A stretch of DNA of 64,000 nt, taken from contig VWZP01002396.1 in the NCBI GenBank assembly GCA_013396995.1, forward strand, positions 625,544 through 689,543, written 5' to 3'. Positions 23,064 through 35,759 of the stretch are shown here, piece after piece. The DNA is from Dicaeum eximium (lineage: Eukaryota; Chordata; Aves; Passeriformes; Dicaeidae). The notes below the pieces were generated by a model. It was not told the DNA's origin and did not search any database. It saw nothing but the letters and a program-made list of their open reading frames with translations. The translations under genes and the position numbers were made by a program. Numbering within the stretch: the stretch's first letter is position 1; each line of letters begins with the position of its first letter.

Positions 23064-26000
23064 ACAGAAGAGGCTGCACACAAACACTCCCTGCACACAT
23101 CATCCTTCCCAGCTACTCCTACCCCATCTCCCGTGTAAGCACACACCGCTGCTGACGCTGCCGGGGCGCATTCCAGCTTCCCACAGATTCCAGATCCCTC
23201 GCTGAGAACCACAACCCCTCTGCTGTGAGCGTTCCCTTTGCCTAAAGCATTGTTTCTTGCTGGCACATAAATCTTGTTTTTATTTTCAGCCCACAGCATC
23301 GGTAGTTCTCAACTATGAGTGAGTCTCTTCCACTGCCTGCTCTCTGCTCTGGTTTGTCCCATATACACAAAGTAAATTGCACACACAAAACAGACCTGAG
23401 GCACATCCAGACACATCTTCCAGTGCTTGGTCTTCCAAATACAGGTGGGTAGTATCTTTCTCTGCCCCCTACACACTCATACTCCCTCAGAAATAAGTGT
23501 GACTTAGATGAATAAAATGGTGTCTTTCCCCTGCAACATAGTATGGCTTTGCATTGAAACAATCTGTTTAAAACCTCTTATATGAAAAAAAAAAAAAAAT
23601 AGACATTTGCATTTAACTTCTCTTTTTATTGTGCTTTATTCTCTCCCTGCATTTCTAAGAGCCCAGCCAGTGCAAAATACAAGAACTGACTTCTTGGATT
23701 TGTTTTTACATGTTAACATATCACCTTCCAGTCAATTAACTTTGGGGTCCTTTTTCATTAACAAAAAGTACCAACATCTGGATTGCAAATGCTGCAAGGT
23801 GATGTTACTTTATACAAAAAAAATGTTCTGCTGAAAACAAAAATGCAAAAGAATGTAATTTCTGGAGGTGTTTTTATTACCTCAGCAGCCAGCAGAGTTT
23901 GAGAACAGTACCAAAACAGAGGGACTGGGCAACCAATCCGTAACACTCAGGGATGGTTTTAAATTTACAAGTTTGGGATATGAATATTGCCAGACAACAT
24001 TTTGGGGAGAACCTCTTGCAGCAGGAAGCATTTTCAGAATCCTCTACTGCCCACCTTAAGGCAGCTCAGGTGAGCAGTGAGCACTGCCTGTCACATCTCT
24101 GGGAAACAGAGATTATCTGGGAGCACAGGGATCCACAGGAGCAGGATAACAGGTGGCAAGTGAAGGGAGCTCAGAGATGATGAAGTGAACTGGGTTTATG
24201 CACCCAGGATGCATAGTAAAGCAGTAGACTTATCCCCTAGCATTAAGCATTATATTGATGGAGTGACTTTTTGGTCAGAAGCCATCTGCTGTTTCCAAGG
24301 GTAGGAGTCTAAAAGAATTAGCAAAGCTGGCTATCAAAAAGGGAAAAGTTTTATATGGCTGTGGGTGTTTTCATGAGGCACCAGACCAGCAACAACATGG
24401 AGGTACAAAATAAAACCATTTCTGAAACAAATGCACAAGGCATCCTGCTGCAGAGGCCCCAGGGTGATGGGGAGTGACAGTTGCCAATGTCAGCTGCCCT
24501 TTGAGGTGCACAAGGCAGCAGTCTGGTCTTTCTGTGAGAACTGAGGTAACTCCTAGGGTCTACAGCTCTGAGGTGGGCAGGGATTGGGATTGATGCACTT
24601 ATGGACTTCAAATCTGATAAGGAGAGAAGGGGAAATGAGAGACAGCAGGTCAAGGACATCTTGGAGGAGAAGCAAAGATGGAGCAGGGCAGGAAAGAAGG
24701 GCAGCAGAGAAGGCAGGGGACAGGGGTTTTGAGGTGCCACCAGTGCTACCAGCAAGAACAGGAACAAGCCAACAGAGTGGCTGCCAGCCCATTCTGACAC
24801 CTGAGGTGCTGGGGGCCAAAGCACTCCACAAACCCCTGAGCAAGGCTGCATCCTGCAGCAGGTGCCACCAGGAGCACTGCTGGCAGAGGAGAGGCAGGAA
24901 TTGCACACCCTCTGGGGCTGTGCTGCCACAACAGCCCCTGTGCCTTCAGAAGAGGCCAGGGAGGGCATGAAGTGAGGTGCTTTTTCCTGAACAGGTTCAA
25001 AATTAACACCCAACAATAATCTCCCCACATGGCCCAGGCTGCCGGTGTGTCAGTTCAGAGCTGAGAACACACCATGTGCCAGTTCTCTGTGCTCCTGACC
25101 ATGCTGCAGTAGCTGGACTTTCTGGCTTCCCTGGTGTGTCACAGTCTGAGTGCCACCAGAAGTGCTCAGCCATGGATGGACAGCCAGGGCCAAGGCACAC
25201 CCTGGAGCAATCGCCCTGACCAGATGCTTAGGGCATTTATTTGTTCCTCTCCACACTCTCATCTCCACCTGTGCAGAATAAACAGCAGTATTTAAGGTGA
25301 AAAGGAGCCTCACAGAGCTGACAGTGTAAGGTAAGAGCCCAAGTCACTGGTAGGAAGATGGGCAGCCTTTCAAATTTTCAAGCAGGTCAAGGCAGGGGCA
25401 GAGGGAGGGACAGGACAGGACGGCAGGAGCAGCCAGGATTGCTCCTCTGCTGTCACTCCTCTGGCACAAAGCAGCCAAATCCCTTCACTTGTCAAATGTG
25501 CACTATGCTGTTGTTAATGATGCTATTACTTACCATATGTTTAGCAGTATGGCTGGATTTATTCAGTTTATTCAAATGTGGGATTTAACATTTTGGTGTA
25601 GCAAGCGGCCTCAGGCTCAGGGGGGGGTTGAACTGCGAGAGAAAGCAAAAGCTACTGCAGAGGAGGAAAAATGTTAGTTACTTAACAAGGTCAATAGCAT
25701 AAATTCTTATTTTGTTTACTTCAGAGAGCACAGAAGCCGGTGTTTACACCCTGTTTCTGTTAATTACTTTCAGAGTAGGCTGTGAAATCATTTGCTCTCC
25801 ACATAAAATTGTGCTGTGTGCTGTTAAAAAGAGCCTCCTGCCATTTCACCCAGGAATGGCTACACTCTAGAGAAGGATAAACTGATTCTTCTCTATCATT
25901 GTAGATGGGTCAAGCTTCAATATTCAGAGCCAGTGCTTGCAGGACCTGGAACATTGGCTCAGCCACTTGAAAAGTAAAGGTTATTTGTGAAATTTAGATT

Positions 26001-28600
26001 CAGATTCAGATTTCAAACTTGTTCAAAGGTTTGAGTTAACCAAAGATAAGACTCTGTTAAGAGCTGGCTTGCCTAGGTTTATCTCTTAATCACAAGTGCT
26101 CCCATCAATTTCATATAAATCTGGGTTCTGCATGTTCAAAAAGAAAGGCCTGATAATCACTGAAAGTAGCATCATGTTCCAGAAGATGAAATAGAGTCTT
26201 AGGAAGAATTAAATTTGTTTGAAAGCAGAATAAACCCAATATCTGTTTTGCTCCCCTTTGCCTTGCAGCCATGAAACAGATATTGCCACCAGATATCCCC
26301 ACCATGTATCTCACCCATAAAACATCCCCATCGGATTCTCACCCAGTACAACCAGTTTAATTACCAAGATCTTTCCATTACCAGAACTTATTCTGGTACT
26401 CTAGCATATCCTGCAGATTTGGCTGCTTTTGCAGAAGAATGCAGCATAGTGGCCTTTTTTCACCCCTACTAGTGCCACATCCTGGCTCTTCTTTGATATA
26501 TCCAAGCACAGGTCTAAATCCATCACCAGCCCAAATTCGTATTTTTATTCTGGCAGGCCTGCTGACAAGAGTCTACAGAAAGGAAACATCATCCAAAATT
26601 ATCTTAAACATCCCATGTTATTGGGAGTCCTCAGTAAAACTAGTAAAACACAGAGCTGGTGTAATATGCAATTGCTGCCAGCTGATTTACAGTTTGATGG
26701 GATCATGTAGAAAAGAGGAAAAAAACAGCAAAGTTGCAGAATAGTAACTGCAACCATAGTATTTTCCAAAGTAGCAAGCAACCTTGCAAGACCTCTTCAG
26801 CTATTTAAAATCAAATATTCTTTCAGATATTAACTCATCTCAATATAAACTGTACTTAGTTCAATGCCCATGAACTGCACCTTCACTGCCCATGGTTTCC
26901 AAGGAACAGACATGGCAGTACCTAGTGGGCATAAAAATCAATTCTGGTGACTCAAAAGACAATCTGTGACTGTGCCTGGAATAACAAGGAATATACTTTG
27001 CATTCAGAACAGGACAGGCTCTTCCTTTGACCACAACCACACTTCTGTGATGCCGTGTTCAAGCCAAACAAGAGGTATCTCCAAACCCGGCCACTACACA
27101 GAGCTACCAGGTGAAACACCTTTCCTGAAGAATTCAAATGCTTGCTGAAGTCAGTTGCAAAACCAACTCCTTGCCTGGCTTTCATTAAACTATTAAGAGC
27201 TCTGCCTTAATATCCAAGACTGTCCCAATTAGCACTTTCCTGCAGTGTCTACACAGTGCTCAGGCTGTATTTCTGCAGCAACGAGGAGATGAAGATATGG
27301 CCCTCAACTCTTCTAATCCTCTGTTTGCTTCTGTTAAAAGAGTGTAATGAGTCCTTACTTGCCTACCAGTGCACTGACAATGCAGGGAACTGAACACTCA
27401 CCTTGTGCAGAGTACCAAACCCATTCTGGTGACAGCACTGGGAACACGATGTCCCAACACACACTAGATAATAGAGGAGTATTTCATACCTCGTTTTAGT
27501 GGATCTTCAGAACAGAAAGCCCATCAGCTTCTTCAAGACTAAAAGGTACTTCGCAGAGAAGAGTAGCCATCAAGCAAATTTGCAACAAAAAGTGTGAACA
27601 AAACCAGCAAGTTTCTCCCGCAAACAGCATCACGTGCTCTCTGCAGATAGCACTGTAATTTACTCAAAGCACCACTAGCCTGGCTGAGAGGCTCCTATTT
27701 TACAGGAACACACTACACAGGCAACCCCAAGGGGCACCTAATCAATGGATAATACAAGGATGGTTCTTGCAGTGCCAGGTCTTGGTTAAAAGAGAAAATG
27801 TGTTTTTTCCAGAATGGCTGCAAGGCCAAGGTGTTTTGTAGCACATACAAAACAGTAAATAACTGGATGTCCTTACTGCTCTGAGCAAATACAGCATAAT
27901 CATTGGCAAAAAACACCAGCTCATCAGCAGCTGCCTTCATTACTTTCACCTTTGCACACAATGCTGCAGATGTGGGGTCACAAGCACGATGCCAAATAAA
28001 AGACAAGCAAAAACCTCAGCCCACTTGTACTTCTATGTGCAACAGCTAAACCTCCTCAAGGGGACCATGACAGGAACTGGCAGCCTGTTTTCAGTGTCCC
28101 AGTGCTGCTGGCACTGCTGGCACACCACTCCTGGGCCAGGCAGGACCAGTCCCTGCTGTGCAGCCCAGCCTCTGGCCACTGCTTCCCAACACTGCTCCAA
28201 GCACAGCCCCCCTTCCATTATAGCTGGGGTGTAAAAGATTAATGGCACAAAGAAATCCCAGGTGAAGGGTATCAAAGTAAGCAGAGAAAAAGAAAACTTC
28301 CGGTCACATAGAACACAGAAAGTACAATGCTACATGTAAAAAGAAATTCTGACAAGACATTTCCTTTGGGTCAAGATCTAGGGCCTGGCTTAGTGAAGTA
28401 AAAGCCATGAGGAAAGAACAGTAACAGATGCAAAAGCATCTGGGACTGAAAAGGAAAAAAAATTAGAAGAAAAAAAAAAAAAAGAAACATTTCAGCCCTG
28501 AAACTTAATACTAGCAGGCTGTTCTTTAGCACAAATATTGCTTTGATCTGTCATAGCTTGCCTATGGCTTCGCTATCTTGAGCATTTCAAAGAAATCTCT
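23064..28600. other. Intergenic, no gene seen
   Basis: CpG density falls off after about 23200. There is an A-run at 23585-23599. A 225-codon minus frame at 24351-25028 is Leu/Ser/Pro/Cys-biased and overlaps plus-strand frames. It reflects local stop-poor composition. 25375-25430 is purine-rich with GGGA and GGACA units. An A-rich tract lies at 28449-28487. Nothing else is interpretable. Confidence 0.5.
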
Positions 28601-28930
28601 TATCATTGTGTACCTGCCTCAGAGAAATCATACCACTGAAGGAACAAAAAGGTTGATTGTTATTTTAATTGAATTTGTTTTCAATTTATTTTCAAGCTGT
28701 CTGGGGGAAACCTTTTACACGTGCATTGTTTGATTTGTTTTTAACTTTGGTTCCATTATCCTAATAATGAAGCTTTTAAGGCATTTTAGGAAGCCTGTTT
28801 GTCCAAAAGGGGACTCGCATTGATCAGATCAATACCTACGTAAGCGCCTGAAAGCAGGAAATAAATATGGATTAAAAAAAGACAGCATTATTTTACAGAA
28901 TTTGGGTTTTGTTGTGAATTCAGATGCTCA
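28600..28930. promoter_or_regulatory. Candidate conserved non-coding element with ATTGATC palindrome
   Basis: This is a repeat-free block with CACGTG-type and CpG-containing words in an AT-rich context. At 28819-28833 ATTGATC and GATCAAT form a perfect inverted repeat around a single A, next to TACGTAAGCGCC. CATTGTTTGATTTG near 28724 is a SOX-like core, and CCTAATAATGAAGC lies near 28760. No coding frame exists. The texture is that of a deeply conserved enhancer, but this is inference. Confidence 0.3.
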
Positions 28931-31900
28931 GCATGAACTGCTGGCTTGATCTCTGCCAACACACACAGCCATGAGCTAATGTGCCAGGGGATTATTTTCC
29001 AGCATCCCTTAATGCAGGCTACCTGCATGTGGTCTCTTTCTCAAAGGTGCTGAACACTTCCAGCTCATGCTGCTCCGGGTGTTAAGCTCCAGGCAAAACA
29101 GGACAGGAGGAATCCTTGAATGAGATTAACAGCAAAGCCAGGATTTGTGCTACAATAGGTTAATTAGTTTTCCAGGTAGTTAGCTAATAGGTCTTTTCCA
29201 TTTTATAACAAAGCAGAGTTGTAGGAGCTGAGCAGCTGCAGGAAAGGGCACTGAGGAGGAAAGAAAGGGCTGCCAGGCAGCTCTGCCCTTCTTCTGCAGC
29301 TCCCCCTGACACCACGGGCTCTGAGGTGAAGACTGAACTGCACCAGCTCTCCTTCCCCAGCAGCCCTTTATACTCCCCTGGAGAACAAAGGGATCCTGTA
29401 ATCCCCGGCTCAGGGCAGGAGCATCCTCCCCACTGCCCTTCACACCCAAGCCTGTGGAGCTGTGCTCTGCCATCCTGGACCTTCTTGCAAACCTGTTCCT
29501 CCTGCAAGCCCAGCTGGAACTGTGGCGTGATGGCAGCTCCCTCACTGCCCACCCCCCTCCCACCCCAATATATCAATCAGGCAAAACATCCTATTGCACC
29601 AGAAATTGAGAGGGTTTTGCATTAAGACAAAAGGTTTAGAGTTACCTTTTCACTTCTGAGCTTTCTTCTCCGAGTGATATATGCCTCACTCTTTAAAAGA
29701 TGTTTGGAGTCTTTTAACACTTAGAAGTAGTTTTCATTAATAATGAAGGGGTCTCAGCTGATCTTCTAATGATCCCTTCCTTTAGGGCAGCTTTATCTCA
29801 GTTAATAGCTGAGTTTGCCTGTGTTGCCTGATGCAACAGAGGTGGCTCATACCAAGTACTTACAGTCACTTTTTACATTTATGAATGAAATTCATTATTT
29901 CTTTTCTATGGTAGTGAAACAGTGGGGTGTCATTAGACAGACAGGCCTCATTTTATGTCATTATTCCACTGGGGATATATTAATTTTTCTCAATATGAAA
30001 TTTCTTGAAGAGCAGAAATGAAAGAACAAAAAAGACTTGTAATGAGTTGTTTCTGTCACTCTCTTCCCTTTCGTCTTGCCCCAAAAAGGAAACAAACTGT
30101 CAGCGTCATTAATTTTTAAAATGCCATTTTAAAATTAAATATTGAGCTAGGTTTTTAAAAGACAGGACAGTTTTAAAAATTAAAGCACTAAAACTAAACT
30201 AAGTACTTTTTCAGAGTACAGAGTATTTCTTTTTGACCACTCAACTATGGCTGCTTATTCCACCTCACCAATTTTTCCTTTTTACTACAGATCCAAAACA
30301 TCCATGATTTACTCAGCTCTATCTTCACCTAGAGCAGCAAACCAAAAGTTTTAATACTCTGAAGAGGAATCTATTTAATATAAAGTGCTCAGGGAAGGGC
30401 CTGCCATCAGTCACATGTTTGTTCAGCACTGAGTTCAGGTCTCAGCTCCCTGTGAGCCTGTACTGCAGTGAGTGTAAGGAGAGCCCCTCATGGTGTGGGA
30501 CCCACTGGACAGGCTGTGCCCTAAAGCAGAAATGCTAATGTGGGTACCCTGGGCCAAACTGAAACCCAGGCAATGACACCAAGAAGTTTATCTGAAGATG
30601 GGGGGATCTCTCAGAGCTGCAATAATGTTGTTTTAAAGTCATGCCTAGGATGAGCACAGCTCATGTTTTGGGTCCAGTGGGATGGGTGAAAGCCCCAGCT
30701 GCCTGCCTGGGTCCCAGGGCAGGTCTCACATGTCTGCCCTGGGCATGGTACATGAAAAACTGCTCCAGCCTTGTTTCTTTTCACACCTCCTCACAAAAGC
30801 AGTGAGCTGAGGGGAGTTACTACTGCGTGCTTAGATCACACCACCCCTACCTGTGTCAAGGAGCACTCTGCTGTTCAGGCAGTCCCACTGAGATGGACTA
30901 AAGCCTCAAGCAGCGTTGGATATGCAGGAAGGAGCAGCCTGACCCAGAGCAAACACCACTGCCCCAAGAGGGTCTTTTGAAGAGGAAGCCTCTATTGCTG
31001 CACCTGGGAGGGTAACTCCTTCTCCAGCATCAGCCCTGGGCAGCTGCTGCTGGGAAGGCAAATCTCTGCCAGGGCAGGCCAGAGGGGCTGAGGGCAGCAC
31101 CAAGCAGAGGATGGAGGCCTGCCCTCCTCACACACATCTGGGGCACATCTGTGCACTGCAGCTGTGTGGGGACCTGGTGCTACACCCCAAGGCTTGGGTT
31201 CACCCCTTCCAAAACACCCATGGGCAGCCATGAGCTCTGGCAGCTCTTCCACTGGGTAGTGTTCATGCTCCTCCAGCTGGAAAACCTTCATGGCTCCACT
31301 CCTCCCTCACTTTCAGCAGCCAACAAAGCAGGAGGGACACGTGGCTCTGGCCTCTACCATCCCCTGGTCCCTTGGTGTGTGCACAGGGTGCAGTCCCAGG
31401 CCCCTGCTGGGCCCAGGAGCACATGGACAGCCTCCCCAGCACCCTCATGGACTGCTGATTTAGATGCCACCACACTGCCCTCCCACTTCAGCTTTAATTT
31501 CTGTTTCCTGCCGCTCTCAGTAGTGAACAATGATGCATTACAATTTTCAGGTGCCTAAGGCTCACAGAGCTTTCTCAATATAATCAGCAGAAAAGAAGGA
31601 TTTTGCATCGAAAGCCAGTGCCAACATCCCTGCAGTGATAACCATCCCTGTATAATTAAAATGAACATTTCACAAAATGTCATCTCCAAGCAGCATATTT
31701 TAGATTTAAAAAAAAATAAAAAACATTTCCAAGATCAAAAGAAGAGAATCATAATTGGGAAAGGGTGGAGGTGGGGGAGGACAGTGTGACAGCCCCAAGA
31801 AGTATTACTATTATTATGAGGAAAAGTTTGCTAAAATACCAACTGCTTGCCCACAGTCAAAGGAAGCACCAGTTTACTTGTTAATCGCCTTAATTAATTA

Positions 31901-34132
31901 ACTGGCATTGTCCTGGATTTCCTGGAGCTGGGTTTACTGTGGGAATCAATTTTAAAGAGCTTCCAGAAAGAAAATTTAAATTTCTGCTTAAAGACTTTAC
32001 AGCTTAGTAAACAAGAGCCTGCTTCCAACCCATTTGGACAAAACCACAGCCATGATTTATGGAGACAAAGTCCTTTTTCCCATAGAGTCTGTTGTGATCA
32101 GCTATATTGACCTACTGCACAGCACAAACGTCCCTGAATTAATTCCACTTTGAACTACAGCAGCACTTTTAGAAAAACACCCCATCCTGATTATAGAGCT
32201 GGCAGTGACTCAGAAGCCAGTGTCATCAGGGTGTGCTGTACCAGGGGCTCCCACTGAGAGCCTGCTCCTTTCCACCACTGATTTGTTCAATTCCATACTC
32301 CACCCACTGCTGGCCTTCCCTTCTGCTGGATCAAGGGCAATTTGGCAAGCCCTTGCTCCCTGTACCAGAACTTACAGATGGTGAGTGAGTTTTCATTACT
32401 AGGGCTGTGATCTTCCAGACTTTCTCAATTAAATGGGAATGAAAACAGGCCATGAGCTTCCTCATGGTCCTCTGAGGCTATTCCATCTCATCATGCTTTT
32501 CAAGCTCAGGATGTAGCTGCACCCAGTGACAGGTATTAGGGCAGCACCAATTTACTGAGAGTCCTGTTAACATACACAGTTATCTGCTCTGTAACTTCTG
32601 ACCACAACATTGCATTAGACTTTCTCCCATCCCACGGGTTATCGAACTTGTGCTCTAAATTTTACTTTAATCACTGCTTCCAGGGTTAGCAATTCTCATT
32701 CTATAAATTTAACTACTGGTCCCTCTTTGGCTGTGGTAAAACAGATCCTAAAGATATCTGTTACATGAAACAGCAACTAAGAAAGCACACACATACACAC
32801 ACAAGAGTTTTCACATGTTAAACTCAAGTTATCTCTTCCTGAGTTTACCAGGGCCCTTTATTTCCTGGAGCTCTGCAGAAGACTCTGGTGTGGGGTAGAA
32901 TTCACCTCACTGCAGGCTTGACCCATCAAGGCCCAGGACCCAAAATGTTCTTTGTGATCAACAGAGTGAAAAAGGTGCTTTTAGGATTCATCTCTCTGCT
33001 CTTATCCACCTACTTTTTGGATGATGAATGACTCCTCTAAAGTACCAGCTTCCTCTCACTGACTGTAGTAGAAACTACATGTCCAAACTAAGATGAACAC
33101 AAGTACACCAGGTTAGGTGAATCTCAGCCTTTGAGTCTAAATAAAACACTGCCAATAAGAAAAGCATAATATGTATGCCCTTATTAAAGTGTTCCAGCAG
33201 TAAAACACCCATCACATAAATATGGAAGTGCATACTTCTTTAAATAATGTATTTTAAGTGCTAAATTTGGCGTCAGATTCTGCTCTTATAGGCCTCAAAC
33301 TATACAAGAGTAAGTAAGGAGTTCTCCCAGCTCAGACCTTGTAAAGAATATCTGGGTAGAATCTGCCCCTCCCAAGAAGAGGCACACTGAGATGGTTGGT
33401 TGGTTCTCCAAAAAGGTCAGCAGCAGCACCAAGTGGGGTGGAGAATGCATCCCTCTCACCTGTATAAGAACATCACAGTCATTTTCTGCCTGGAGGTGCA
33501 GGACAAGATCACAGTCTAGCACCGTTTCTCTTCTCTATTTTGTGGAATGGCTCATTTAGCAGTGACGAAATTTTCCTTGAGAAAACTATATTCTGTGAAG
33601 GAAAGTCTCAACAAATCAAAAAAACGTTTTAAAGAGAAAGCTGAATGGAAGGCACACACAGCCACTTTTCACCTGTTTTTCCTAATATGCAAATAAAACA
33701 GTTCCCCACTCCTCCTGGCAGGAACAGAGGAGCAAGTAATGGAGCAATGCTGATCTCCTAAAGACAGAGAACATCTCAGAAAAATTAAATGGAAGAGGTG
33801 TGCCTGCCATGCTGATGGATTACACCAGGCATTTGGGTGTTTACCCTGCCAAACAGCTACAGGAGCTGTTAAGAAAGTGGTTAGAACTGCTGTGAGGAAG
33901 AGGCAGAATTTGCATAAATTTGTGTATGTCTCAGCCCCTGAACATGAACTTCTCTGAAGGACTGAGAGTAAGAGAGTCATCCACGTACTGGTGTCAGCTT
34001 TGGGGTGAAATGTATCCTCTGGCACTGAATGGGGGCATTTACATAAGGAAGAAAAGTGTTGGGTTTTCTGTTGTGTTGTTCACCAGCTGCAGAGAAATTT
34101 GGTGAGACCTGAGGAGGGGCCACAGACACAGT
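28931..34132. other. Intergenic, no gene seen
   Basis: Overlapping frames at 29180-29625 and 30992-31558 lie on both strands in GC-richer patches and lack features. 32786-32803 is a short CA repeat. 33388-33405 is a short GGTT repeat. 32080-32160 is a repeat-free patch that could be conserved, but it is not distinctive. Confidence 0.5.
30109..30185. repeat. AT-rich imperfect palindrome with third copy
   Basis: TTAATTTTTAAAATG (30109-30123) and CATTTTAAAATTAA (30125-30138) are inverted copies around one base, differing by a single A. A third related run, GTTTTAAAAATTAAAG, follows at about 30170-30185. It can form a cruciform or act as an AT-rich unwinding or matrix-attachment-like sequence. 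Chance in AT-rich DNA is also plausible. Confidence 0.5.
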
Positions 34133-34168
34133 GGGAAACAGGGAGAGAAGGGAGAGAAGGGAAGAGGG
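34133..34168 (+). other. Canonical G-quadruplex motif
   Basis: Five GGG runs (34133-34135, 34141-34143, 34150-34152, 34159-34161, 34166-34168) are separated by spacers of 5, 6, 6 and 4 bases. They satisfy the G3+N1-7 rule with one run to spare. The core is a GGGAGAGAA repeat. The motif is not next to an obvious promoter. Confidence 0.7.
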
Positions 34169-35700
34169 ACACGGCCAGTAGAGGGTTGGCCAACATTTTA
34201 GATCAGCTTGTCATCCAACATCTTCCCTCACCTTAGAAAGGGCTCCTTTCTCAGCACAGCTCTTTTGCACTTGTCTGACTGCGAATTCCTCTCGAGGAAC
34301 CTAAGCTGGAATTGGTCTCACGGCACTGGGGAGATCTGGAACGTGGAATTACGGATGCAGGGCAAGCAGCTGTGTGCTGCCAGGGGCTGCCCAGGCACAA
34401 GACAAGGCTGTGAAACACCAGTGTGGTGGTGTGAGCCCATCTGGAGCTGCAGCAGTCCTGGCCCAGCTGGACAGGCTTCAGTTTGCACACATCCAACCTC
34501 ACAGCAGATAAACTGGAGCTTATCTGCCTTGGCCACTTCTCTGAATATCCAGCACTGGTCATTTCCAGGAGAAGACCTTCCCATTAACTTCTTGAAAGAT
34601 TTGACTGAAGCTGTTCAGTGAACCCTGCATTAGAGAGGACATTTTTGATAATCCACTAGAAATTCAGTCCTTATCACTCAACCAGGTGACCAATGGGAGG
34701 CCAGAAAAGGAGCCTAAGAGGCAGAAGGGCAAGTACAACAAGGGGGACTGACAAATGTCAGGTAAATACTGGGGTCCCAGGCAGAAACATCAAAGCAGCC
34801 CACACCAAGGGTGCACTTTGGAAGGATAAATCCTCACAGATTGACACAGAAAAGTTCATTTTTTGCTGTAGGAAACCAAGTTGCAGTGACAGGTGCTAGG
34901 TAACCTGTCCTCAGTCCGGGCATAAAAACACACCATGAGCAGTTCTCACCCTCTCTCCCCTCTGAGGGAGTTCCACCTTTTCTGGGGACAGGAAAGGCTC
35001 ACAGTGTCTTTCTTCACTACAGAAATCTCTTCCCGTCATCATTGAGCTTTTGGGCCAGATGACACCTCAATCCTGCACAGCAGGGGAAATTTCTGCTGGG
35101 CAATTAGCAGAGCACCCCAGCATTATGGGGCTTTGCTTGACTTCATCTCCAGCAATAGCAAAATTCACCTGACAGTTCAGTCTTTCCTCTGCAAAAATCC
35201 TCCAGTACCAACACAGAGGCACAGATAAGTACTGTGCTGGTCCATTGCCTAGCTCAGTGCTCAGCCTGGCTTCAGCAGTTCAGCTGACATGCACATCTTC
35301 CTTTCATTTCCTTTCCCAAGTGCCTTCTCCCCCTGCCCCACCACCTTCCATCTCCACTCACCCCATGCACACACTCCCCATTCACAGGCAGGGCTGTTTG
35401 TGGTGCCCTGCTCTGCTCACACAGGCCCCTGTGCTGTGCCCTATTCTACAAATTATCACACAAAAAGAATAAAATTAAAATCAATAGAACTATTGAGTAG
35501 AATACACCAGACCTGACTGGAAAAGAGCAAAACAGCCCAGAAAGAAAAGTGGGAGATGATCTTGTCATGTCACATCCAGCTTTTCCACAGAGCCGTGCGC
35601 TGCCTCCTGCAGCAGCAGCAGCCCAGCCCATTAGACACACTCAGCCCTTCTCTCACCTCTTTAGACACCAGTCATTGATAATCCGTGCAATTAGTGTAAG
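34169..35700. other. Intergenic, no gene seen
   Basis: A 137-codon plus frame (34208-34621) overlaps minus-strand frames and has no features. 35290-35420 is a pyrimidine-rich, stop-poor stretch. No gene, RNA or repeat family is recognised. Confidence 0.5.
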
Positions 35701-35759
35701 GCTTACAGTTGGACTCAATGATCTTAAAGGTCTTTTCCGACCTAAATGATTCTATGATT
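35701..35759 (+). mobile_element. CR1 LINE 3' tail fragment
   Basis: TTGGACTCAATGATCTTAAA, then GGTCTTTTCCGACC, then AATGATTCTATGATT matches the conserved 3' end of avian CR1, including the terminal ATTCTATGATT unit. Only about 60 bases are clear, so the copy is extremely 5'-truncated, as is common for CR1. Sequence just upstream (35665-35700) may belong but is not distinctive. It has no coding capacity. Confidence 0.8.

Noticed and set aside
24351..25028. 225-codon minus-strand open frame
   Set aside because: It is a Leu/Ser/Pro/Cys-biased product of a stop-poor patch, with frames open on the other strand.
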